Positions 1 to 5,785 are shown, numbered from the stretch's first letter. The stretch: DNA of 5,939 bases from Actinomycetes bacterium (GCA_021785095.1 JAJYGM010000723.1:1-5939); one strand, 5' to 3'. Numbers and translations are program-made. Notes: a model not told the origin generated them from the sequence alone.

Positions 1-1048
1 CGGGCGCGGCAGGCCGGGGCCGCGCGGCCGCGGGCGAGGGCGGCGCCGCGGGCGGCGCCCCGGGCGACCGCGCCGGTGGGCGCGGGTCGCCGCTCGTCGG
101 CGCCGCGCCGGGTCGGTCCGCAGCCCGAACCCCGACCCCGCGATCTCCCGCCGAGGGCTGACGGGCGGCCGCCTCGGCGGCTCCCGCTCCTCCAGTGCGT
201 TCGAGCTCGGCGTTCAGCTCGCCCCCGACGAGCACCGCGAGCGAGCTCAGGTAGAGCCAGAAGATGAAGATGGCCACGCCCGCGAAGCTGCCGTAGGTCT
301 TCGCGTACGAGCCGAGCGAGCTGACGTAGAACGAGAAGCCGAGCGACCCGGCGAGGAACACCGCGGTCGCGAGCAGGCTTCCCGCTGTCACCCACCTCCA
401 GGGCGCCCGCTTCCGGTTCGGGCCGAAGGCGTAGTAGCTGGAGAACAGGACCGAGATCGAGGCGGACGCGACGACCCACCGGAAGATCGTCCAGGAGACC
501 GTGAAGCCCGCCCCCCCGGACGGTACTCCGCGGATCGCCAGCCCGATCGCCTGACCGAAGACCACCAGTGCTGCGGCGAGGCCCCCGAGCACGGCGGTCA
601 GCGCCAGGAGCGACAGACCGCGGGCCCGGCGTGCCACGAACTTCCGATCGGTCGGCACCCCGTACGCGACGTCGAGGACCTGCTGCAGCACGGCGGCCGC
701 GCTGGTGGCGCTCCACAACGCCACGACAGTGCCGATCACCACCGCGACGGCCGAGCCCTCGTCTCGCCTGGTGGCGGCGCGCACCGCGCCCTCGAACACG
801 CCCGCCACGCCCGGGGGGAGTGCCTTTGCGATGCCGTGGACCACGTGGTGGACCGTCCCGGCACCGGCGTGCACGAGCGTGAGGACGCCCAGCGCGGCGA
901 TCACCGCCGGGAAGAAGGCGAAGAAGCCGTGGTAGGCGAGGCTCCCTGCGGAGACGGAGACCCGGTCCCGGCGGATGCGCGCGGTCAGCGCGCGGGCGGT
1001 CGCCTTCCAGCTGGCACGGGGCGACGACACCCGAGGCGGGCGCGCCAC
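1..1048 (-). CDS. YihY/BrkB-family (UPF0761) inner-membrane protein, C-terminus cut by window edge
   Basis: The reading frame is open from the GTG at 1046-1048 to the left edge (349 codons, no stop in the window), so the gene is partial. Six hydrophobic segments can be read at about residues 36-60, 99-120, 145-172, 182-209, 219-245 and 254-279. They carry family hallmarks: SLAYHGFFAFFPAV in the first helix, the ALWSATSAAAVLQQV stretch, YYAFGPNRKRAPWRWVTAG before helix five, and IFWLYLSSLAVLVGGELNAE in the last. This is the BrkB/YihY family, once called ribonuclease BN in error; its molecular role is not firmly known. Residues beyond about 285 form a Pro/Ala/Arg/Gly-rich tail without helices. 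No ATG and no clear Shine-Dalgarno sequence was found; the GTG at 1028-1030 is the alternative start. The gene lies 98 bp downstream of the hydroxylase gene on the same strand, so read-through is possible. The family call is firm, the start is not. Confidence 0.87.
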   Translation of the reverse strand, partial: MARPPRVSSPRASWKATARALTARIRRDRVSVSAGSLAYHGFFAFFPAVIAALGVLTLVHAGAGTVHHVVHGIAKALPPGVAGVFEGAVRAATRRDEGSAVAVVIGTVVALWSATSAAAVLQQVLDVAYGVPTDRKFVARRARGLSLLALTAVLGGLAAALVVFGQAIGLAIRGVPSGGAGFTVSWTIFRWVVASASISVLFSSYYAFGPNRKRAPWRWVTAGSLLATAVFLAGSLGFSFYVSSLGSYAKTYGSFAGVAIFIFWLYLSSLAVLVGGELNAELERTGGAGAAEAAARQPSAGDRGVGVRAADRPGAAPTSGDPRPPARSPGAPPAAPPSPAAARPRPAAP

Positions 1049-1061
1049 GTCGCCCGACGCG

Positions 1062-1136
1062 TCAGCGACGGGATCGCCGGCGCTGCTCGCGTCGGAGCTG
1101 CAGCACTCGGAGCAGCTTGCGGATGAGGAAAGCCAT
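1062..1136 (-). CDS. Possible 24-residue basic small protein (doubtful)
   Basis: A short ATG-started ORF sits in the gap between the hydroxylase stop (1147) and the first plausible YihY start (1048). It encodes a short amphipathic/hydrophobic start (MAFLIRKLLRVLQL) followed by an Arg-rich end (RREQRRRSRR). The ATG lies 10 bp after the hydroxylase stop and the stop codon lies 13 bp before the YihY GTG, so it fits neatly into a possible operon. No Shine-Dalgarno sequence is visible, and in DNA this GC-rich Arg-rich chance ORFs are common. Function is unknown; it could equally be non-coding leader for the YihY gene. Confidence 0.2.
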   Translation of the reverse strand: MAFLIRKLLRVLQLRREQRRRSRR

Positions 1137-1146
1137 TCGACGCAGC

Positions 1147-3468
1147 CTACGACCGGCCGGGCGCGTCGGCTGGGCGGCCGGGCGCGTCGGCGGCACCGGC
1201 GGCACGGATGGCACGCCAGACACGCTCGGGGGTGAGCGGCATGTCGAGGTGCCGGACGCCGAACGGCGACAGCGCGTCGACGACCGCGTTCTGGACGGCG
1301 GCGGTGGCACCGACCGTGCCCGACTCGCCGACCCCCTTCATGCCGAGAGGGTTCCGAGGGGAGGGGGTCACGGTCCCGTCCAGCTCGAAGGAGGGAAGCT
1401 CCGCGGCGCTCGGCATGCCGTAGTCCGCGAGGGTCGCCGTCAACGGGTTGCCGAGCCCGTCGTAACGGACCTCTTCGAACAGCGCCTGGGCGATGCCCTG
1501 GGCCAGCCCGCCGTGCACCTGCCCCTCCACGATCATCGGGTTCACGACGGTCCCGCAGTCGTCGACGGCGACGAGCCGCACGAGCGAGACGCGGCCGGTC
1601 TCGGTGTCGACCTCCACGATCGCCACGTGCGCCCCGAACGGGTACGTGCCGAGTTCCTGTGTGAAGTCGCCCTCGGAGTGCAGCCGGCCTTCTGGCGCGG
1701 CCGCCGCCAGCTCCGCCCAGCCGAGCACGCTCGCGGGGACGCCCGCGACCGCCAGTCCGCCGCCGACCACGACGAGGTCCGCCGGCGCCACCTCACGGAG
1801 CCCGGAGGCGAGCGCACGTGCCTGGTCGACGACGGCGCGGGCGGCGTTGAGCGCCGCGCTGCCGGCGAGCTGGCCGGAACGGGACCCGAAGGTGCCGACG
1901 CCCTCGGGCACGAGGGCCGTGTCCGAGTGCACGACGCGGACACGTTCCACTTCGACCCCGAGCTCTGCCCCGACGATCTGGGCGAGCGCCGTCGCGAGGC
2001 CCTGGCCGTGCGGCGACGCGCCGGTGGTGACGACGACCACCCCGTCCTCGCCGATCGACACGCCGCCGTACTCCCCACCCGAGCCGCTCACCTCCACGAA
2101 GGTCGAGAGGCCGAGGCCGAGGGCCATCGGGTCCGCGCGGCGGCGCCGGTCCTGCTGCTCGGCGCGGACGTCGTCGTACCCGGCGAGCTCGAGCACCCTG
2201 TCGAGCGCGCGCCCGAGCTCGCCGCTGTCGTAGACGGCGCCGGTGGCCGTCGTGTAGGGAAAATCGCCGGGCGCGAGCATGTTCACGCGCCGCACCTCGA
2301 CGGGGTCCTTTCCCAGCTCGGCGGCCAGCATGTCGATCGCGCGCTCGAGCATCGCCGTCGCCTCCGGACGTCCGGCGCCGCGGTAGGGACCGATCGGCGT
2401 CGCGTTCGTGACCACGCCGAGCGAGGTGAGCGCGAGGCTCGGGATCCGGTAGACGCCGGTGGCCATCAGCCGCGCGGTCCGAAAGGGGATGGCACCACGC
2501 CAGGGGTACGCCCCCACGTCGGTCACCGTCCTCGCCTCGAGCCCCACGATCGTCCCGTCCCGGCGCGCCCCGAGCGCCACGTCCTGGACCTGGCTGCGCC
2601 CCTGGCTCATCGCAACCAGGTTCTCCGAGCGCGTCTCCGCGTGGCGGACGGGCCGGCCGAGCCGCGCGGCGAGCGCCGCGACGACGACCTGCTCGGGGTA
2701 GACGCCGCCCTTGGCACCGAACCCGCCGCCCACCGCGACCGTGCGCACCCGCACGCTCGCTTCGTCGAGCCCCAGGGCGCGGGCGATCCCGCGACGGACG
2801 AGGAACGGCGCCTGGCAGCTCATCACGCAGTCGAGGCCGCCATCGGGAGTGGGGATCACGAGCGTCCCGTTCGGCTCCATCGGCACGGCCGCGACCCTCT
2901 GGTTCACGAAGCGAGCCCGCACGACCACCTCGGCGCCGGACAGCGCGTCGGGGACTGCAGGGCCCGCCTCGAGCACCACGTTCGTCCCCAGCTCGGGGAA
3001 CAACTGCGGTGAGTCCGGACCGAGCGCCTCCAGCGGGTCGATCACGACAGGCAGCGGGTCCACGTCCACGACGACCAGCTCCGCCGCGTCGACGGCCGCG
3101 GCCTCCGACTCGGCGACCACCACCGCCACCGCCTCCCCGACGAAGCGGACTCGGCCCTTCGCAAGGCACGGCCTCGCGAGCTCCGGGCGGGGCTGCCCGT
3201 CGGGACGGGGCCACTCGGGAATGTCCGGCAGCCCGAGGTCGTCGGCGCTGAACGCGGCGACCACGCCGGGCCGCGCGAGCGCGTCGGCGACCTCCACCCC
3301 CCGCAGCTCCCCGTGCGCGACGTTCGAGCGCACGAAGACCGCGTGGAGCATCCCGTCGGGCCGCAGGTCGGCGAGGTACTCGGCCGCGCCGGTGAGCAGC
3401 GGCGGGTCCTCGCGGCGCTCGACTCGGTGGCCCAGGACGCTCACGGTCGAAGATCCAGGCGTCTGCAC
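1147..3468 (-). CDS. Mo-cofactor-binding large subunit, xanthine dehydrogenase/aldehyde oxidase family (form II CoxL-like)
   Basis: This is the catalytic subunit of a molybdenum hydroxylase, which oxidises a purine, aldehyde or N-heterocycle using water at a Mo-molybdopterin centre in the cytoplasm. Numbering from the GTG at 3466-3468 (773 aa, normal for the family): N-terminal hammerhead domain with VLGHRVERREDPPLLTGAAE (residues 11-30); SCQAPF with the cofactor-contacting Gln at 219; GGGFGAKGG at 247-255; GPYRGAGRP at 360-368; PHGQG with Gln 489; and GMKGVGESG near the C-terminus with the catalytic Glu at 715. The PYRGAGR loop is the form II type and lacks the Cys of CO dehydrogenase (AYxCSFR), so CO oxidation is not supported; the substrate is unknown. 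The frame is open up to a GTG at 3537. The start at 3468 was chosen because an AGAG lies about 10 nt upstream and family alignments begin just before VLG; the GTG at 3444 is also possible. Neither an FeS nor an FAD subunit gene is adjacent. The C-terminus ends in a duplicated ADAPGRP/ADAPGRS tail. Confidence 0.93.
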   Translation of the reverse strand: MQTPGSSTVSVLGHRVERREDPPLLTGAAEYLADLRPDGMLHAVFVRSNVAHGELRGVEVADALARPGVVAAFSADDLGLPDIPEWPRPDGQPRPELARPCLAKGRVRFVGEAVAVVVAESEAAAVDAAELVVVDVDPLPVVIDPLEALGPDSPQLFPELGTNVVLEAGPAVPDALSGAEVVVRARFVNQRVAAVPMEPNGTLVIPTPDGGLDCVMSCQAPFLVRRGIARALGLDEASVRVRTVAVGGGFGAKGGVYPEQVVVAALAARLGRPVRHAETRSENLVAMSQGRSQVQDVALGARRDGTIVGLEARTVTDVGAYPWRGAIPFRTARLMATGVYRIPSLALTSLGVVTNATPIGPYRGAGRPEATAMLERAIDMLAAELGKDPVEVRRVNMLAPGDFPYTTATGAVYDSGELGRALDRVLELAGYDDVRAEQQDRRRRADPMALGLGLSTFVEVSGSGGEYGGVSIGEDGVVVVTTGASPHGQGLATALAQIVGAELGVEVERVRVVHSDTALVPEGVGTFGSRSGQLAGSAALNAARAVVDQARALASGLREVAPADLVVVGGGLAVAGVPASVLGWAELAAAAPEGRLHSEGDFTQELGTYPFGAHVAIVEVDTETGRVSLVRLVAVDDCGTVVNPMIVEGQVHGGLAQGIAQALFEEVRYDGLGNPLTATLADYGMPSAAELPSFELDGTVTPSPRNPLGMKGVGESGTVGATAAVQNAVVDALSPFGVRHLDMPLTPERVWRAIRAAGAADAPGRPADAPGRS
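1154..1195. repeat. 21-bp tandem duplication at the 3' end of the hydroxylase gene
   Basis: Two units of 21 bp (1154-1174 and 1175-1195) begin with an identical 17-bp stretch, CGGCCGGGCGCGTCGGC. The period is a multiple of three, so it duplicates seven residues in frame (ADAPGRP then ADAPGRS) at the extreme C-terminus, beyond the conserved domain. It looks like a slippage duplication in a tolerant tail. Confidence 0.75.
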
Positions 3469-3490
3469 GGCCAGTGACTCTATCGACCCG

Positions 3491-3533
3491 CCGGCCTGCG
3501 CCCGCACGGTCCTGTCGCGCCCGCGCAGGCTGG
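3491..3533 (-). other. Strong GC hairpin between the zinc-ribbon gene and the hydroxylase gene
   Basis: Positions 3491-3501 pair with 3523-3533: 11 pairs on the plus strand including one G-T pair (3493/3531), which becomes a C-A mismatch in the minus-strand transcript. The loop is 21 nt. On the minus strand it starts 23 nt after the stop of the zinc-ribbon gene and ends 22 nt before the chosen hydroxylase start. There is no T-tract after it, so it is not a canonical intrinsic terminator. It could be an mRNA 3'-end or processing structure or a leader structure of the hydroxylase gene. It would fall inside the coding region if the hydroxylase began at 3537, which argues weakly for the shorter start. 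Confidence 0.4.
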
Positions 3534-3556
3534 GCACGGGGCCTGTTCGGGCCGGA

Positions 3557-3904
3557 TCAGCTCGCGATCTCGCGGGACCTGCTGAACCGGCGGGCTTTCG
3601 GAGCCTCGGGCTCCGGGAGCAGCGTCGCGACGGCAGCCAGGTCCGCTGCCTTCCGGCAGTCGTCGCACAGGTACCGGCCGTCCCGCAAGCGCGTGAGCCC
3701 GCTCGACCTGCAGCCGGCGCAGACGTGCCCGAAGTAGACGACCTCGGACGGCTCGTCGCCCTTCGTGTACCTGACGAGGAGCGTCAGCCGAGCTGCGACC
3801 TCCGGCCGGAGCACCCAGCCGCCTTCGCCGGTCTCCTCGACGAGGTGCCAGGCAAGCATGTTGCGCAGCAGGGGGTCGAACCGTTCGATCGGGTGCTCTT
3901 CCAT
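3557..3904 (-). CDS. Small zinc-ribbon protein with possible winged-helix N-terminus (115 aa)
   Basis: I do not recognise a named family. The N-terminal half (about residues 5-48, with RFDPLLRNMLAWHLVEE, a GGWVLRP turn and EVAARLTLLVRY) reads as two or three helices with a short beta-hairpin, compatible with a winged-helix fold. Residues 62-83 hold four cysteines, C62-x2-C65-x14-C80-x2-C83, a treble-clef or zinc-ribbon-type metal site. The C-terminus is basic (KARRFSRSR) and there is no membrane segment. Together this suggests a cytoplasmic nucleic-acid-binding or regulatory protein, but that is inference. The ATG at 3902-3904 is preceded by GGAG at a short spacing and by AAAGGGG about 9 nt further upstream. 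It lies 88 bp upstream of the hydroxylase gene on the same strand, so co-transcription or regulation of that gene is possible. Confidence 0.78.
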   Translation of the reverse strand: MEEHPIERFDPLLRNMLAWHLVEETGEGGWVLRPEVAARLTLLVRYTKGDEPSEVVYFGHVCAGCRSSGLTRLRDGRYLCDDCRKAADLAAVATLLPEPEAPKARRFSRSREIAS

Positions 3905-3963
3905 CGTCTCCGACCCCTTTCCGACACCGCACGTCCTCGTTGCGAGCGGTCCGTCCGCCCGTG

Positions 3964-3984
3964 GGGTCCGTTGACCCGTCGGGT
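3964..3984. repeat. Two overlapping short inverted repeats upstream of the zinc-ribbon gene
   Basis: GGGTC (3964-3968) pairs with GACCC (3973-3977) around a 4-nt loop. Overlapping it, ACCCG (3974-3978) and CGGGT (3980-3984) form a palindrome around a single base. They share the ACCC bases, so as secondary structures they exclude each other. They lie 60-80 bp upstream of the zinc-ribbon start codon, a position suited to an operator or leader hairpin, but stems this short arise by chance in GC-rich DNA. Confidence 0.25.
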
Positions 3985-4037
3985 GGCGCTCCGACAGTCC
4001 CAGTGTGCCAAAGCGCGGCGCGTTTGTCTTTGCAGTT

Positions 4038-4074
4038 CGCGAAGAATTTCCCCGGCATTTCCCCGTTTTTCGCG
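4038..4074. repeat. Inverted repeat enclosing two direct copies of ATTTCCCCG
   Basis: ATTTCCCCG occurs twice, at 4046-4054 and 4057-4065, giving an 11-bp period, close to one helical turn. The pair is flanked by CGCGAAGAA (4038-4046) and TTTTTCGCG (4066-4074), which are complementary except for one G-T pair. The left arm is also part of a perfect TTCGCGAA palindrome (4036-4043). The stretch is clearly more AT-rich than the rest of the window. It sits 134-170 bp upstream of the zinc-ribbon start codon and could be a protein-binding site for that promoter. The repeats are directly visible; the function is inference. Confidence 0.5.
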
Positions 4075-4093
4075 GGTTGCGGCCGCTGCAGCC

Positions 4094-4126
4094 GCCGGCA
4101 CGCCCGTCGCCGGCACGCCTGTCGCC
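4094..4126. repeat. 15-bp tandem repeat just downstream of the MFS stop codon
   Basis: GCCGGCACGCCCGTC (4094-4108) is followed directly by the same unit with one C-to-T change (4109-4123) and by the first three bases of a third copy. It lies immediately after the exporter stop codon in its direction of transcription and is non-coding on present evidence. Confidence 0.7.
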
Positions 4127-4128
4127 CT

Positions 4129-5667
4129 CTATTCGCTCGCGACGGTCTCGACGCGCGGCTGCCGCTCGCGCCAGAAGTGCAGGACACGCGTCGCGGACAA
4201 GACGGCTGCGATCGCCATGAGCGCGATCGACGCGTAGAACGCGGCATGGAGGCCGTCGGTGAACGACCCGGCGAGCCGCTGGGTGAGGTGGGTGGTGCCC
4301 ACGAAGATCGCGAAGGCCACGTTGTGCGGGATCGCCCGGCCCGCCACGAGCACCGCGACCGCGAAGGAGAAGACCATGCCGACGTTGCTCGACGTCCGCA
4401 ACGTCCCCGACGCCACCCCGAACAGCTCACGCGGTGCGGCGCGCATCACGGCGGTGGTGTTCGCCGGGAAGAACAGCCCGCCGCCCACCCCGTTCACGAT
4501 CGAGGCTGCGACGACGAGCCACACCGAGGTGTGCTCTTGGAGGCTGGCGAACATGAGGAGGGCGACGACCTCGGTGGCGAGCCCGGCCGTCGCCGGCCAC
4601 ACGGCTCCCCAGCGGTCGGTCAGGCGACCCGCGACGGGGCCCGACAGGCCGACGACCAGGTACCCGGGCACGAGCAGCAGCGAGGCGTGGAGCGGGCTGA
4701 GGTCCCGCACGCCTTGCAGGTACATGATGGCGAGGAAGAGCACCGCGAAGTTGGCCATCGCCTGGAACAGGGAGGCGAGCATCGTCGGGCTCACCGTGGG
4801 GATCTTGAAGAGCGAGAGGTCGAGCATCGGGGAGTCCGTCACGTGCTCCACCACCACGAACGCCGCGAGGAGGACGACGCCGCCGATGAGGAACCCGGCC
4901 ACCTCGACGCTGAAAGAGGACGTCGAGAGCTTCGTCATCGCCCAGAGCACCCCGAAGACTCCCGCGCCGAGCAGCAGCATTCCCGGGACGTCGACCCGCT
5001 CGCGGACGTGCTTCGCCTCGTCGTGCAGCACCCGCAGGGCGAGGAGGACGGCGGCGACGCCGGTGGGCACGTTGATCCAGAAGATCCAGCGCCAGTCGAC
5101 GTAGGTCACGATGACGCCGCCCAGGAGGATCCCGAGGATCGCACCGACGCTCCAACCCACCGACACGTACCCGTAGGCGCGCCCACGCTTCTCCGGCGCG
5201 AACGTGTCGGCGATGACGGCGCCGCTGTTCGCCGTGATCAGCGCGCCGCCGAGTCCCTGGATGACGCGGTACGCGATGATGGTCGCCTCGTCGCTCGCGA
5301 GCGCACAGAGCGCGGAGCCGACGATGAAGATCACGAAGCCCGCCTCGTACATGCGGACGCGGCCGAACATGTCGCCGAGACGCCCGAACTGCGTCGCGAG
5401 CACGGTGATCACGAGCAGGTACCCGATGATCACCCAGATCACGCCCGAGAGCCCGACGTGCAGCGAGCGCTGGATCTCGGGCAGGGCGAGGACCACGATG
5501 GTGGTGTCGACGGCGGCCATCACGACGCCGAGCAGGATCACGAGGAGCGCGAGCCCGGTCCGCGCTTCGGGCGCGTGACCGGCCCTCGCGAGCGCAGGCT
5601 GCGCCTGCCCGGCTTCGCCCGGCTCGCCCGGGGCGCGGCTCGTCACAGGGCTGGTGCGTGCGGGCAC
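4129..5667 (-). CDS. DHA2-family (EmrB/QacA type) MFS drug/solute exporter, 14-helix class
   Basis: A proton-driven export permease of the cytoplasmic membrane; substrates in this family are usually toxic organic compounds or antibiotics, but the sequence does not name one. It has 512 residues, normal for the 14-helix class. After a soluble Pro/Ala-rich stretch (1-37) come helix 1 with motif D1 (AAVDTTIVVLALPEIQ, Asp54), motif A between helices 2 and 3 (GRLGDMFGRVR, 95-105), motif B with Arg134 (RVIQGLGGA), motif C (GAILGILLGG, 175-184) and the EmrB-typical DWRWIFWINVPTG (191-203). A DVPG element (226-229), PMLDLSLF (280-287) and a second motif A-like GPVAGRLTDRWG (343-354) follow. Motif C has Ile where Pro is usual. 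The GTG start at 5665-5667 has only a weak GAG upstream; the GTG at 5646 is less likely. No TetR- or MarR-type regulator is next to it. It is divergent from the partial gene at 5802. Confidence 0.95.
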   Translation of the reverse strand: MPARTSPVTSRAPGEPGEAGQAQPALARAGHAPEARTGLALLVILLGVVMAAVDTTIVVLALPEIQRSLHVGLSGVIWVIIGYLLVITVLATQFGRLGDMFGRVRMYEAGFVIFIVGSALCALASDEATIIAYRVIQGLGGALITANSGAVIADTFAPEKRGRAYGYVSVGWSVGAILGILLGGVIVTYVDWRWIFWINVPTGVAAVLLALRVLHDEAKHVRERVDVPGMLLLGAGVFGVLWAMTKLSTSSFSVEVAGFLIGGVVLLAAFVVVEHVTDSPMLDLSLFKIPTVSPTMLASLFQAMANFAVLFLAIMYLQGVRDLSPLHASLLLVPGYLVVGLSGPVAGRLTDRWGAVWPATAGLATEVVALLMFASLQEHTSVWLVVAASIVNGVGGGLFFPANTTAVMRAAPRELFGVASGTLRTSSNVGMVFSFAVAVLVAGRAIPHNVAFAIFVGTTHLTQRLAGSFTDGLHAAFYASIALMAIAAVLSATRVLHFWRERQPRVETVASE

Positions 5668-5673
5668 TTGCTC

Positions 5674-5679
5674 AGTCTA
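5674..5679 (-). promoter_or_regulatory. Candidate -10 box (TAGACT) for a leaderless MFS transcript
   Basis: On the minus strand TAGACT matches the actinobacterial TANNNT pattern and ends 6 nt before the GTG start codon of the exporter. Transcription starting 6-7 nt after the -10 would begin at the start codon, giving a leaderless mRNA, which would fit the weak Shine-Dalgarno sequence. No convincing TTGACA-like -35 is present at 16-18 nt spacing. Confidence 0.33.
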
Positions 5680-5785
5680 AGGGTCCGACGACCTTCGCGA
5701 ACCCGACCCGCGTCGCTGCCGGGAGCGAGACGACGGGCGCCGTAGCGCTGCGACGCCGGCCGCGCTGGCGCCGCGCGCGCCGCCG
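5680..5785. other. Divergent intergenic region
   Basis: This stretch lies between the divergently oriented exporter and the partial plus-strand gene, so it should hold both promoters. Apart from the candidate -10 of the exporter and the ribosome-binding site of the plus-strand gene, which flank it, I see no clear operator, terminator or further ORF. Confidence 0.4.

Larger units (their letters stand above)
3905..4128. other. 224-bp intergenic region between the MFS exporter and the zinc-ribbon gene
   Basis: No gene is supported here. The region should contain the 3' end of the exporter transcript and the promoter and leader of the zinc-ribbon gene, both on the minus strand. It holds, from high to low coordinates, a 15-bp tandem repeat, a 5-bp GC stem (4079-4083 with 4091-4095), an AT-richer inverted/direct-repeat element and two overlapping short inverted repeats. 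No TANNNT-type -10 box and no hairpin followed by a T-tract was found on the minus strand. Confidence 0.6.

Noticed and set aside
1117..3012. Very long plus-strand open frame (631 codons) opposite the hydroxylase gene
   Set aside because: It is the antisense shadow of a gene with strong GC third-position bias. Its product is Arg/His/Asp-rich with no recognisable domain, while the minus strand carries a full set of family motifs.
1793..3214. 473-codon minus-strand frame overlapping the hydroxylase gene
   Set aside because: It is an out-of-frame, Arg/Gly-rich shadow of the hydroxylase reading frame with no domain structure.
1147..3468. Annotation as aerobic CO dehydrogenase large subunit (coxL)
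   Set aside because: The Cu-binding Cys motif AYxCSFR is absent and replaced by PYRGAGR; no coxM or coxS lies beside it.
3469..3537. Longer hydroxylase start at GTG 3535-3537
   Set aside because: It would add residues with no counterpart in the family and place the hairpin inside the coding region. No good Shine-Dalgarno sequence supports it, although the frame is open and it cannot be excluded.
3983..4012. TTGGCA/TGGCAC on the minus strand as a sigma-70 -35 or sigma-54 -24 element
   Set aside because: No -10-like hexamer lies at 16-18 nt and no TTGC-type -12 lies at the sigma-54 spacing.
4062..4095. Intrinsic terminator for the MFS gene
   Set aside because: Short stems exist (4079-4083 with 4091-4095; 4062-4065 with 4073-4076), but neither is followed by a T-tract in the direction of transcription.
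3940..5745. 601-codon plus-strand open frame opposite the MFS exporter
   Set aside because: The composition is a low-complexity His/Glu/Arg/Asp mix typical of antisense frames in GC-rich DNA; the minus strand encodes a clear 14-helix transporter.
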